Assembly (NCBI GenBank): GCA_033296885.1
Contig: MU863924.1
Span: 180,456 to 244,455 of the forward strand
Reading direction: 5' to 3'
Source of the DNA: Triangularia verruculosa
Lineage: Eukaryota; Ascomycota; Sordariomycetes; Sordariales; Podosporaceae
Length of the DNA: 64,000 nt
The notes below the pieces were generated by a model, which had not been told where the DNA came from, searched no databases, and saw only the letters and a list, made by a program, of their open reading frames with translations. A program made the position numbers and the translations under genes. Positions 11,005 through 20,494 of this stretch are shown here, in pieces. How positions within the stretch are numbered: the first letter of the stretch is position 1; the number at the start of each line of letters is the position of its first letter.

Positions 11005-11940
11005 ATGACTACCACCGCGGCCAAAGTGGCGGGTATCTCTGCCGGAGCAGCCCTGCTCGGTTTAGGGATCCCATATTTCACAAGGATCGCTCCACCACAG
11101 CTTACATCCTTCATCACTGATCTTCCTGTTACCAGTGTTTCCCTAAGTCTTTCATTCTTGGGGAACACCACGAAGTCTGAGCCCGTCAACACGGAGATGC
11201 CCTTCGTCTGCGACACCTCCCATTCGTATCGCACCGAGCTGGTTTCCCTCGATCCGTTAATCATTTATGTCCACAATCTCATCGCCCCAGCCGAGATCAC
11301 ATCGCTACTCAAGGCAGGCGAGCCCGAGTTCGCTCCATCCAAGGTGACAAAGGGTGGACGTCAACAAAACACGAACGAACGAACGTCGAGCTCCGCTGGC
11401 TTACCAGAGGACGATGCCACAGTGCAATGTGTCTTAAAGCGAGCAAGAAACTTCTTGGGCACCATGTTTCGCGATGGATGGGATGAGATGGGTCAGCCAC
11501 AGCTGGTTCGATACACCACCGGACAGCAATTCAAGCTTCACCACGACTGGTTCAGCAGCCCTCTCTGGGCCGATGATGGCAGCTGGAATACGTGGAATAG
11601 AATTGCAAGCTTCTTTGCCATCCTGGAAGACAATTGCATTGGTGGCGAAACATACTTTCCTTTTGCCAAAGGCATCATAGCACCCAGTCCAAAGGGTGAG
11701 GAGCCCTGGCGTGGTAGTCTTGCTCAAACGCCGGAAGGGGAACAGGGGCAACAAAAGCCATTGTGGAGGGAGCATGAAGATGGGGGGCTGGCGTTCAGAC
11801 CCATCGCTGGAAATGCGTTATTCTGGATTAATCTTCATCCTAATGGCACTGGCGACACACGCACCAAGCATGCTGGGTTACCGTTGGAGAGTGGGCAGAA
11901 GACCGCGATGAATATTTGGCCGCGACAGTACTACGCTTAA
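11005..11940 (+). CDS. prolyl 4-hydroxylase-like Fe(II)/2-oxoglutarate dioxygenase
   Basis: Single exon, 311 residues. An N-terminal hydrophobic stretch (about residues 8-25) suggests a signal anchor, so probable ER or secretory location. The catalytic core shows HxD (H179-H-D181 in FKLHHDW), the distal His (H289 in TKHAG) and the 2-oxoglutarate-binding Lys (K299 in GQKTAMNIWP), as in P4H alpha-subunit-like enzymes. GGETYFP and ALFWINLHPNG are also typical. Family chemistry is hydroxylation of a prolyl or similar residue using O2 and 2-oxoglutarate; the substrate is unknown. The stop codon TAA (11938-11940) takes its last base from a transposon. Joining the flanking DNA as before insertion gives GCT TAT GAA TGA, so the ancestral protein was two residues longer. 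The original 3' UTR now lies beyond 13803. Confidence 0.88.
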   Translation: MTTTAAKVAGISAGAALLGLGIPYFTRIAPPQLTSFITDLPVTSVSLSLSFLGNTTKSEPVNTEMPFVCDTSHSYRTELVSLDPLIIYVHNLIAPAEITSLLKAGEPEFAPSKVTKGGRQQNTNERTSSSAGLPEDDATVQCVLKRARNFLGTMFRDGWDEMGQPQLVRYTTGQQFKLHHDWFSSPLWADDGSWNTWNRIASFFAILEDNCIGGETYFPFAKGIIAPSPKGEEPWRGSLAQTPEGEQGQQKPLWREHEDGGLAFRPIAGNALFWINLHPNGTGDTRTKHAGLPLESGQKTAMNIWPRQYYA

Positions 11941-11986
11941 CGTACTTTATAAGCGAGTCGGTCATATAAGTGGGTCGGTCACTTTT
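11940..11986 (+). repeat. left terminal inverted repeat
   Basis: Begins ACGTACTTTATAAG and matches the reverse complement of 13755-13801 with two transition differences. Confidence 0.93.
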
Positions 11987-12038
11987 CGACCGCAACGCGT
12001 CCTCCTACACTCAACATCAACTTTCTCTACAACCCAAC

Positions 12039-13709
12039 ATACCTCCTACTTTAAATGAAGCCAGGATAGCCTTAGCCCTTAAGGCTATTCAAAACACTCC
12101 GAAATTAAGCCTCCGAGCCGCAGCAAAGCTATATAATATACCATTCTCAACCCTCCGTGACCGACGCGCCGGCCGGCCTGCACGACGCAATACCACGCCC
12201 AAATCGAAAAAGCTTACTCAACCCGAAGAGGATGCTATTATTCAATACGTTATTAAGCTATATACGCGAGCTTTTCCACCAAGATTGCGTGGTATGGAAG
12301 ATATGGCCAACCAACTGCTACGCGTACACGACGCGCCCCCTATTAGCAAGCTCTGGGCACACAACTTCGTCAAACGCCAGCTACAGCTCCGTATGCGTTT
12401 TACGCGTAAATACGACTACCAGAGGGCCAAGTGCGAAGATCCAAAGGTTATTAGCGAGTGGTTTACGCTTATACGGAATACTAAAGCCAAATATAGTATC
12501 GTAGATAACGATATCTATAACTTCGATAAAACTGGGTTTATAATAAGTATTATCTTCGCGGGTATAGTAGTTACAACCTCGGACGGCCTTAGTAAAGCAA
12601 AACTAGCCTAGCTTAGCAACCGCAAATAGGTAACGGTAATCCAGGGAGTTAATGCCCTCGGCTGGACTATCCCTCCCTTTATTATCTTAGCTACACAATA
12701 CTACCTTACCAACTAGTATACCGAGTATAACCTACCGTTTACCTAGCGCATCGCAATTACCGATAATAACTAAATTACTAATACAGTAGGCCTAGATTAG
12801 ATTAAACACTTCGACTATTACACAGCGCCCCATATAAAGGGCAAATACCGGTTATTAATCCTCGACGGCCATAAAAGCCACTACTCGACCGAATTCGAAC
12901 GCTACTACCAGCAAAACAATATTATCACGCTCTGTATACCTCCGCATTCCTCCCACCTCCTTCAGCCACTCGATATCGGCTGCTTTAGACTATTAAAGTA
13001 GGCGTATGGCCGCTAGATCGAAGACTTAATGCGCATATATATTAACTACGTAAATAAGCTCGAGTTCCTCTATACCTTCCGCGAGGCCTTCTTCGCTTCT
13101 ATAACGGAGAAGAATATACAGGGTGGCTTTATAGGTACTAGCTTTATACCGTACGATCTAGAAAGGGTGCTTTCTAAGCTAGATATAAAGCTTCGTACGC
13201 TAATACCTCCGACCTTACGGCCCGGTATTCTATAACCTTGGGTATTCCAGACACTACAAAACCCCCGAGAAGCTAACTTACAGTCAACGCTCATCAAGAC
13301 TCGCATTACTAACTATTAAAATAGCTCCCCGACTTTAATATTAGCTACAGTAGACCAGCTTACTAAAGGTATAATAACTATAATGCACTAGGTGGCTCTC
13401 CTTCGTGTAGAGAACGCTTCACTCCGTAAGGCTAACGAGGCCTTAAGCAAGCGCCGGAGAGCCAAAAGAACACGTGTGCAGCTTGGAGGATCACTTACTG
13501 TGCAAGATGCACAGGATCTACTGGACCAGAAGGCCGTGGGTGGGGAGGCAGTGCAAGAAACGCAGCCGGATAGTAGTAATGCAGGGGGGGCTCGTACGAA
13601 GGTTCGGTGCTGTGGTGTGTGCGGTAAGCCTGGCCATAATGCCCGCACTTGCCAGGAGGTTGCAGAAGGGTCTGATTCAGCTGTTTCTGATGTAATTATA
13701 GTTGGTTGA
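12039..13709 (+). pseudogene. pogo/Fot1-like transposase, inactivated
   Basis: One continuous frame of 557 codons without frameshift. It holds an N-terminal helix-turn-helix region (LSLRAAAKLYNIPFSTLRDR), a CENP-B-like DNA-binding segment, and the DDE-type core with NFDKTGF and LLILDGHKSHYS. HSSHLLQPLDIGCF follows, and a C-terminal CCHC zinc knuckle (CGVCGKPGHNARTC) closes the frame. I count eleven internal stops, all TAG or TAA and none TGA. They sit where related transposases carry Gln or Trp. The likely start codon reads ATA (12039-12041), consistent with ATG changed by G-to-A. This pattern fits C-to-T change in CpA context on either strand (RIP). The protein cannot be made full length. 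Confidence 0.9.
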
Positions 13710-13754
13710 TAGTTTCGTTGTATTGCAATGGAGGATGGTATTCGAAGGGTGGTC

Positions 13755-13801
13755 AAAAGTGACCGGCCCACTTATATGACCGACTCACTTATAAAGTACG
13801 T
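13755..13801 (-). repeat. right terminal inverted repeat
   Basis: Inverted partner of 11940-11986; followed directly by the TA target duplication at 13802-13803. Confidence 0.93.
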
Positions 13802-14048
13802 TATGAATGATTGGGCTGCGAACAATATACGATATGCTGTCCGAAGCTTTTGTCAAAATATAAAGATTCTATGGGGTCTGCCTTTCTTTTACCGGGTTTT
13901 CAGTCATACCAGCTGCATGATACTATCGCCACGTCCCGCTTCTCGGTAACCCTGCCGGTCATCCGAAGATAAAGTTTTTGCCTCTCGGTTCCCCATCCGA
14001 GCCCGTGTTTTGGTGCAGCTATCCACGAATTAGGTACGTGTTCGGATC

Positions 14049-15701
14049 TCACGCCGAAAAGACCTGCCTCCCGTCGTACCACGTCTCGGTGATCTTGGAC
14101 TGCATGAGCTTCTCGTTTTCCCATTCCATATCCACCACAACAAAGTCGGCTTTGTTGCCTTTTTTGAGGGAGCCTATCCTGTGGTCGTCAAAGCAGCTGT
14201 ATGCAGCGCCTTCCGTGGCTGCTGCGACTGACTCGCAGAGTCCGAGGGCGAAGTGAGGGTTGACTGCTGTTTCGAGCTCCGGCTCGCGGTATGACTTGCG
14301 GGTGGTGGCCACGTATATGTTTCCTAGGGGGGCGTGAGGAGCGGTTGGAGCATCGCTTCCGAGAGCGAGGGGGGCTCCGTGGTCGGCGAATTCACGGTAG
14401 GCAAAGGCTCTGCCGCAGCGGTGCTGGCCTAGGAGTTTGGGCCAGGCTTTGAGGATGGCTGGGTCTGCGTGGACGGGCTGGATAGAGGCTGTAATGCGGT
14501 GTTGACCCAAGCGGATGGCGTCTTCGGAGCTGGCGAGCTCGATGTGCTCTACTCTTGGGCGCTTGTCTGGGTTGGCGTGAGCAGCAAGAATGTCGACTAC
14601 CATTTTGATGGTGGCGTCGCCGATGGCATGGAGGGCGATCTGCAGGCCGGCGGAGTTGGCGCGCTTGACGACTGGCTCGAGCTGGGCGTGGGTCCAGAGG
14701 GGGACTTCGAAGTGCTCGTTATGCTCGTAGGGCTGGGAGAGACCGGCGGTGCAGGCGTCGATGATGCCGTCGCAGATGACTTTGATGCCGACGATGCGGC
14801 AGTCAGGGGTGGTGGTGGCGTTGAACTGAGAGGCAAGCTCGATGGCACGGTCAACTTGGGCGACAGTTTCAGCTTCGGTTGGGAGGGGTTTCACGAGCCA
14901 GTAGGCGGCGAAGCGGATGGGGATGGAGCCGTCGGATGCGATGAGGTCTTGGATGGCATCCCAGGCACCTTCGTCCATGGCCATGTCGATCATGCCAGTG
15001 TAGCCGGCTTCGTGATAAGCGGTTACGGCAGAGCGGATGGCGGCTGTGCGCTCTTCCATGGAGGCTACGCTGGCGAGGTAGGGCCAGACATAGGTAATGT
15101 TGGCTGCTTCGGAGAAGATGCCGGTTAGCTTACCGTTGGCGTCTCTTTCAATAACGCCGCCGGGGACGTCAGCCCATTGCTCTGCGCCGAGTTCTTTGAT
15201 ACCGGCTGTGTTGCACCATGTTGAGTGGAGGTCTTTGGAATCGATGAGAATGGGGCGGTTGAGCTCGTCCAAGTCATCCAGGTCAACGGCTGTGGCTCCG
15301 TTGGGGAGCTGTATGTGCATGTATCCTCTGCAGAGAATGCGGGGAAGGTCTGGGTTGGCAGCGGCGTATGCTCTGATGGTGGAGCGGATCTCTTCGAGAT
15401 CTTTGCATCTCACCAAGTCAAGCTTGTGGAGAGCTTGACCGAGGAGCATGAGGTGAAGATGGCCATCGACGAACCCAGGGAGAATGGTTTTGCCTTGGAG
15501 GTCATGAGTGGCCACTGAGCCGGAGGCAAGGGCCGTCGTGATTGGGTCATCTGAGGATGAGCCGACATGTTCAATCTTGTCTCCCCGGACGAGCATGCAG
15601 TCAGCAAACGTGGGAGGCCGGGTGAGGCCGGCGTTGGTGCCGGGATTTACTCCGGAGAGGAAAATCTGGCCATTGGTGAAGAGAATTGCTTGGTTGGACA
15701 T
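14049..15701 (-). CDS. YtcJ-like amidohydrolase (amidohydrolase 3 family)
   Basis: Single exon, 550 residues, near full family length. An N-terminal composite beta-sandwich segment is followed by the metal-dependent TIM-barrel hydrolase with HxH (H81/H83 in VDGHLHL). Further motifs are IALHAIGDAT, RVEHIELAS and LGSDAPTAPHAPLGNIYVA, and the C-terminal GSLKKGNKADFVVVD strand. Family members hydrolyse C-N bonds of amides or cyclic imides; the substrate here is not evident. No signal peptide is seen, so it is probably cytosolic. It is convergent with the dioxygenase/transposon locus and 2.8 kb from the aminomuconate genes. A link to that pathway is possible but unsupported by sequence alone. Confidence 0.9.
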   Translation of the reverse strand: MSNQAILFTNGQIFLSGVNPGTNAGLTRPPTFADCMLVRGDKIEHVGSSSDDPITTALASGSVATHDLQGKTILPGFVDGHLHLMLLGQALHKLDLVRCKDLEEIRSTIRAYAAANPDLPRILCRGYMHIQLPNGATAVDLDDLDELNRPILIDSKDLHSTWCNTAGIKELGAEQWADVPGGVIERDANGKLTGIFSEAANITYVWPYLASVASMEERTAAIRSAVTAYHEAGYTGMIDMAMDEGAWDAIQDLIASDGSIPIRFAAYWLVKPLPTEAETVAQVDRAIELASQFNATTTPDCRIVGIKVICDGIIDACTAGLSQPYEHNEHFEVPLWTHAQLEPVVKRANSAGLQIALHAIGDATIKMVVDILAAHANPDKRPRVEHIELASSEDAIRLGQHRITASIQPVHADPAILKAWPKLLGQHRCGRAFAYREFADHGAPLALGSDAPTAPHAPLGNIYVATTRKSYREPELETAVNPHFALGLCESVAAATEGAAYSCFDDHRIGSLKKGNKADFVVVDMEWENEKLMQSKITETWYDGRQVFSA

Positions 15702-16442
15702 TATTGCGACCGGGTAGGTATTTTAGCCTTGGTTTATGTTCAATGATAAATGTGACCCTAACCGAAATTTGATGTATAGGCAGCTGGTGGTTGAGATATC
15801 GGTTTTGCAACGGGCATCCTTACTCGACAGTGGTCCTCCGATAACTGGGGTACGCACGTCTCAGTTCACTAGTGGAAGATATTCGTGGCCCCGCCATGCT
15901 GTCTCGGAGGACGATACGAGAGGTCGAATCAGGATCCGGTGTGGAGAGTGGCAAGAGCGGGGCTTCGGGCAGGGCCAAGAACTGGATGGCTGTTTCGAAG
16001 ATGTTCCGAACCTCGGAAGAGAACGCCACCACTGAAACGAGACCTCTACCATTGAGGTAAATGGACTTGGCAAGATGTCAACATGGTTTCTAGTAAAGCT
16101 CAAGATAGGGAACAATGGAGCAACCTTTTGGCCCAGAATGTGTCCAAGGTTTGTACATGCTTCAGTTCCAAGCGCCACCCGTCAGCAGTTGGGCACAGTG
16201 TTATGCAGCAAAGCGTTGGCAAGCCATAGTTGGACGGCTGAAGTCTTTGGGCTGCAGTGTCGGGCAGCTAGGAAATCACACTGCATAAGGGGCGGGTGGT
16301 GGAAGGGGCGGGAGCCAACCTGCAAGATCATTTTCAGGCCACAAGCATTTTCGTCGATACAGCGACCTTGCCTTGAACCTCAATCGTTGATCTCTTTGCA
16401 ACCACCGAATTGCTCGTCAAGTTCAATTAGTGCCCTTATAAG
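15702..16442. other. divergent intergenic region
   Basis: Lies between the amidohydrolase start and the CorA-like gene. It may hold further 5' exons of the latter: a protein-like frame near 16340-16390 reads HKHFRRYSDLALNLNR but could not be joined in phase. A partial match (TCGGAGGACG, 15903-15912) to the left part of the 18-bp element found near 20.2 and 22.4 kb is noted, but is too short to rely on. Confidence 0.4.
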
Positions 16443-18250
16443 ATGGATGTGTTTGGAGTTTCCTATCTTGACTGGCTGGACTTCTCACCCGAAGCGAGGC
16501 AAGTCAGATGCTTAGAGATTATTTCGTTCGAAGTAGGTACGTTAATCGCAACAATGTCCTTTGAAATACCCCCTCTGACTTGTTCATTTATGTCTAGTCG
16601 GCCCCTACAATAACAAAGGAAGAGGTTTTGAACACGGACTCGGATGAGTTTGGGCAATGGTTAAGGCGAGAAGAACCATGGGGCTTGGCTGAACATATCC
16701 GTGATCATGAGACTCCACCCACCGGGATATTGCGACTCGTTCACAGCATCTGGGATGCTGAATCGAACTGGAATTTGCCTTTCTCAAAAGAGCGGTGGCA
16801 AGAAATGAACCTAGCATTGCGACTTCCCGAATCCTATGCTGGGGATGTCGCCGAATGCAGAACAACAACTCTCTCTTGTACCGTTGATCCTCCAGGATCC
16901 GGTGCATCGCCAGTAGGTGAGTATATACATCTCGAATAGTTGGTCTTTACAAAGGTACATGTGCTAATAAGAGAACACCTCAGTGGGTCTTACTCTCAAC
17001 TGGGGATCTTCGCCCCAATGCTGGATCTCCACTGCGCTGAGCTACAATCCACAGCTTCGCTTGACACAAGGGTTTTTCACCGGAGACAACCATCCAGATA
17101 CTTACGATTCTATTCTTGCAAGAATTCATAACTGCAAGAAGCATGTGGGGGATCCTTTGCTTCTGCCTTTGCTAGTTTACGACTGGGCTTTGAACGATCT
17201 AAAGAGCCAAGTAAATGTAATAGCAGGGGATCTTTGGCACATGAAGCGAAATATTGAGGTTATTGATCAATCCTTGTATGCGCATGAGCGCACCCTGTCC
17301 CGGGATGATGATGATGAGAAGCAGGCCGATGGTCACCAGGACAAAAGCAAAACCTACGCTGGCTTACATCGGTTGATTGTCATGCAATACATGTACTTGG
17401 GAAATGGGGCATTCAAAGCGATCCGCGAGTTTCGCAGTTCCCTATATTCAGCAATCGGTAAGACTGAGGACCATTGTCGCAAGGCCGGCATCAACACAAC
17501 CTCGCAGAAGGCAGATGTTTATGACGGCTGTCGAAGTAGGCGATTTGTGGAACTAGCATCTCTCCGCACCATCAGTTTATTCCACCAACAAGAGAAGCTG
17601 AGACAAGATGTGCACATGTACTTACAGGTGGTACGTCAAGAGCTATTACCTTACATACCTAGGTATCGTGTTTGAATGCTAACGTTGAGTGTTGACCTTT
17701 GACAACAGTTGTATAATCTCATGCAGCAAGAGATTGCTCGAGAGACGAAACGTGATTCGTCTGCCATGAAAAGCATCGCTCTTTTGACTATGGTCTTTTT
17801 ACCAGCCACGGCTATTGCAGTAAGCGCTCAGATCCTCTGTTTATCTCGACAGAAGCAGCTGAATACTCGGGACTCCTTCAGACAGTTATGGCACCTTTCA
17901 CGAAAATCTCCGACGACGATAAACTGCAAGTGACTGCCCAGTTCTGGGTGTTCTGGAGTGTGGCCGGACCTGTTACACTTGCTGTTCTCGTACTGTGGGG
18001 ACTTTGGACAGAGAGGACGATGATGAATAAGGCAATGAAGGAGAATACTGAAAGGTTGCAGCAAACGGAGATTCTTTCAAAGTTTCGCATACACAAGACC
18101 GAAGTAGGCAACGCAGTGGGGGTAAGACTCGACAGGCTAAAGGGAATGGAAGTGTTGAGGAGGCGAAATAGGAGCGCGCCGGCGGATGTCGAACTGAACT
18201 CGTCAACGGTGACCACTGCTAGCTTCGACGGAGAAGCACAAGCATCTTGA
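16443..18250 (+). CDS. CorA-like membrane protein
   Basis: Exons 16443-16532, 16598-16916, 16984-17630, 17709-17819 and 17882-18250 join in phase to 511 residues with GT-AG introns. A long soluble N-terminal part is followed by a helical region ending in LYNLMQQEIARETKRDSSAMKSIALLTMVFLPATAIA (split here by an intron), the first membrane segment, then a short loop and a second segment (FWVFWSVAGPVTLAVLVLW). This two-helix C-terminal layout is that of CorA-like metal transporters. The canonical GMN loop motif is absent, so ion transport is not certain. Many fungi carry such divergent members of unknown role. The 5' end is uncertain; more N-terminal exons are likely because related proteins are longer at this end. 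Confidence 0.7.
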
Positions 18251-18469
18251 TACTTCCGTCCTCTTTCATAGTATGAGGAACCGCCTTTCATCGATGTTTT
18301 CCTTTTGTTTGGTTCTACCTACCATCATTAATTGTATTTCCGAATATACCTTGCTGATCTGGTCCTTCATCGCCCCCTTCCCTAAGTATCTAGGTATTTT
18401 ACAACATTTCATAGAGCATCTTCTCGTGATAGAAAGTCATGTTGTCTCATCTCGACAAACCATCACCCC

Positions 18470-19918
18470 TTACAAACTCCCACTACTAAAAGATGACAAC
18501 TCCCAATCTTGGTCCCTAATGATCACTGGTCTGCCCTCCCTGTTGCAGTGGTGTGTAGTCTTTGTGATATGCTGGGGCCGGATTGGGAGCCCTTGAGTAG
18601 TCTTATGGCCCCATGACTTCCACCCGTGTCTTTGACTCTCCACTTCTCCCTCAAGCTCGTTACCAGCATCCTGCAGTCTCTTCTCAAACCGGTTCATGAA
18701 CTCCTCGCCCAGTCTCAGGAACCTGATGGCATTCTTCCCCATAATCCACGCCTTCTCCTCCCACCTCAAGAACTGATCCACACTCTCGTCCTGAATAATC
18801 ATTTTTCCCGCCATCGGCACCTCGCCCAGCGGGAAAGGATAATCACTCCCCAACAACACCCTCCCTTTACCACCTGGCCCCAGTTTCGCAAGTATGAAGC
18901 CCAACAAGTCTGGATCATGTGTCAGGGAATCAAGATAAATCCCGCCATCTCCATCTCCTCCTTTACCCTTGAAATGATCCCCAGGTGACACCCCTGGTGA
19001 GTCCATAGCAACCAGATCTGGCCTACAAGCATATCCCTTCTGCACCCTCCCCATCAACGCCGGGAAAGCACCGCCCGCGTGAGCAAAACATACCCGCAGC
19101 CTCGGATACCTCCCCAGCAAGCCCGAGCAAGTAACCACCAGCATCGCCAGCGCAGTCTCAGAAGGCATGCCCACCAACCAGCTCCCCCAGTACTTCCCCC
19201 ATCTGGCAGTGTTCTCCTTCGGCAGCGAGTACCCCAGCGGGTGCACAAAGACAGGCACATCCAGCCTCTCACACTCCGCCCAGAATCCCTCCAGCCGCTC
19301 GTCATCCAGCATCATACTATCCGTGACAGACGTCCCGATTTGTATCCCCTTCATCCCGGGTAGCTTCGACAGCCGTCTCAGCTCCTCGATCGCTGCTTTA
19401 GTGTCCTGTAACGGGACCGTTCCCAACCCGACGAATCGTTCAGGAAACTCCTCGCAAATCCGAGAGATATCATCATTCAACGCCCTCGCCAGCACAACTG
19501 CTGGTTTCAGTGGAGCGTCGTAGCAGAAGAGCACTGGGACAGTGCTCAGAACTTGGACGTCCACCCCCACCGCGTCCATTTCTTGAATGCGGATCACGGG
19601 ATCGTAGCAGTTGGCCTGGACCCGGCGGAAGAATTTAGGGCCGACGAACATGTCTATCTCCCCTGGTTGGGCATCTGGTGTCGAGACTGGGCGGAACGAA
19701 GGCCATTGATATGGTTCGTCGGAGGGCGGGGTGAGGGAGGATAAGTCTGGTAGTGACGGGGGCATGATGTGGGTGTGCATGTCTATCCTGAAGAGTTTCG
19801 ACGCTGGGTAGACTGTTGGTGTGTTGGGGGTATCTGGTGTCTCTGGCGAGGAGAACATCGACATGGAGGACGGGGAAGAACCTGAGCAGCAGGTGCAGTC
19901 TTGGATTGGTGGTGCCAT
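18470..19918 (-). CDS. ACMS decarboxylase-like amidohydrolase
   Basis: Single exon, 482 residues from the ATG at 19918. The frame is open to an ATG at 20083, but those 55 residues look non-native. It belongs to the ACMSD-type amidohydrolase 2 family: HxH metal site (H48/H50 in RIDMHTHIMPP), VFVHPLGY, CFAHAGGAFP and LLGSDYPFPLGE supplying the further metal and catalytic residues. Alpha-amino-beta-carboxymuconate-epsilon-semialdehyde decarboxylase turns the ring-opened product of 3-hydroxyanthranilate into 2-aminomuconate semialdehyde. Related family members act on other carboxylates (for example gamma-resorcylate), so the assignment leans on its neighbours: an AMSDH-like dehydrogenase and a RidA-family deaminase. 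An 18-bp triple-CGG element lies 270-287 bp upstream of the start. The N-terminus has a small Cys cluster (CTCC) and a Ser/Pro-rich lead, and the C-terminus extends beyond the usual domain. Confidence 0.82.
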   Translation of the reverse strand: MAPPIQDCTCCSGSSPSSMSMFSSPETPDTPNTPTVYPASKLFRIDMHTHIMPPSLPDLSSLTPPSDEPYQWPSFRPVSTPDAQPGEIDMFVGPKFFRRVQANCYDPVIRIQEMDAVGVDVQVLSTVPVLFCYDAPLKPAVVLARALNDDISRICEEFPERFVGLGTVPLQDTKAAIEELRRLSKLPGMKGIQIGTSVTDSMMLDDERLEGFWAECERLDVPVFVHPLGYSLPKENTARWGKYWGSWLVGMPSETALAMLVVTCSGLLGRYPRLRVCFAHAGGAFPALMGRVQKGYACRPDLVAMDSPGVSPGDHFKGKGGDGDGGIYLDSLTHDPDLLGFILAKLGPGGKGRVLLGSDYPFPLGEVPMAGKMIIQDESVDQFLRWEEKAWIMGKNAIRFLRLGEEFMNRFEKRLQDAGNELEGEVESQRHGWKSWGHKTTQGLPIRPQHITKTTHHCNREGRPVIIRDQDWELSSFSSGSL

Positions 19919-20494
19919 TGTGACGATTTGGTGTCTTCGACGTGAGTGCCGTATGCAAGTGTGTCTTTCTGATTCAAGGTCAAACTTCAACGAATTGTTG
20001 TACAAAGACGAAGCAGACGCAAAATGGGAAGCCGTGAAGATATATCGATGTGGACAATGATCAATTGATGAAACCTGCTGCACTAGTATATCAACGTGAT
20101 GTCATGTTCCACCACCAACCCAATCACGTCTACATACGATGGAGTACGAGGTACAGCATGCATTGTTTGGTTTGTGGTGGTCGAAACTCGGATGACGGAA
20201 GGCGGATCGCGGAACGGATGTAAATGCAGCCCGCTGATTGGTCAAACCCCAACTATTTCCGTCCCGTGCCCGGCGCCGGGACAGATACCCGCAACAAGCC
20301 GACCAGCGCTAATGCCGGCGAGCTCTGTTGCAAGGAACCGGTGAGCCGTGGGCTGTAGATGAGGAAGACCGCTTTGTCCTATCAATAGTCGCTCAGCATC
20401 CAGCTGACAATTCTGGAGGGCCCAAGTTCCAGCCGCTCCCTTCAGCTATCATCGTGGACGCCACGTGCCACATAGACACGATGTTGATGGGGTG
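19919..20494. other. promoter of ACMSD-like gene and 3' flank of ALDH gene
   Basis: About 0.6 kb between two minus-strand genes. It contains the 18-bp triple-CGG element at 20188-20205 and a CCAAT-type sequence (GATTGGTC) near 20236. No coding frame is supported. Confidence 0.6.
20188..20205 (+). promoter_or_regulatory. triple-CGG element, copy 1
   Basis: TCGGATGACGGAAGGCGG holds three CGG triplets separated by 4 nt. It differs at one of 18 positions from the element at 22348-22365. CGG triplets are the typical half-sites of fungal Zn2Cys6 regulators. It lies in the ACMSD-like promoter. Confidence 0.6.

Larger units (their letters stand above)
11940..13801 (+). mobile_element. pogo/Fot1-type DNA transposon, RIP-like degraded
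   Basis: A 1,862-bp element with terminal inverted repeats of about 47 bp (two mismatches) flanked by a TA duplication (11938-11939 and 13802-13803), as expected for Tc1/mariner-pogo elements. It is visibly richer in A/T than its surroundings. It encodes one transposase-like frame broken by stops. The TIRs hold two similar 14-bp direct repeats (AAGCGAGTCGGTCA and AAGTGGGTCGGTCA), likely transposase binding sites. The element is non-autonomous now. Confidence 0.93.

Noticed and set aside
14469..15128. 219-codon plus-strand open frame
   Set aside because: Antisense to the amidohydrolase; Gly/Asp-rich shadow.
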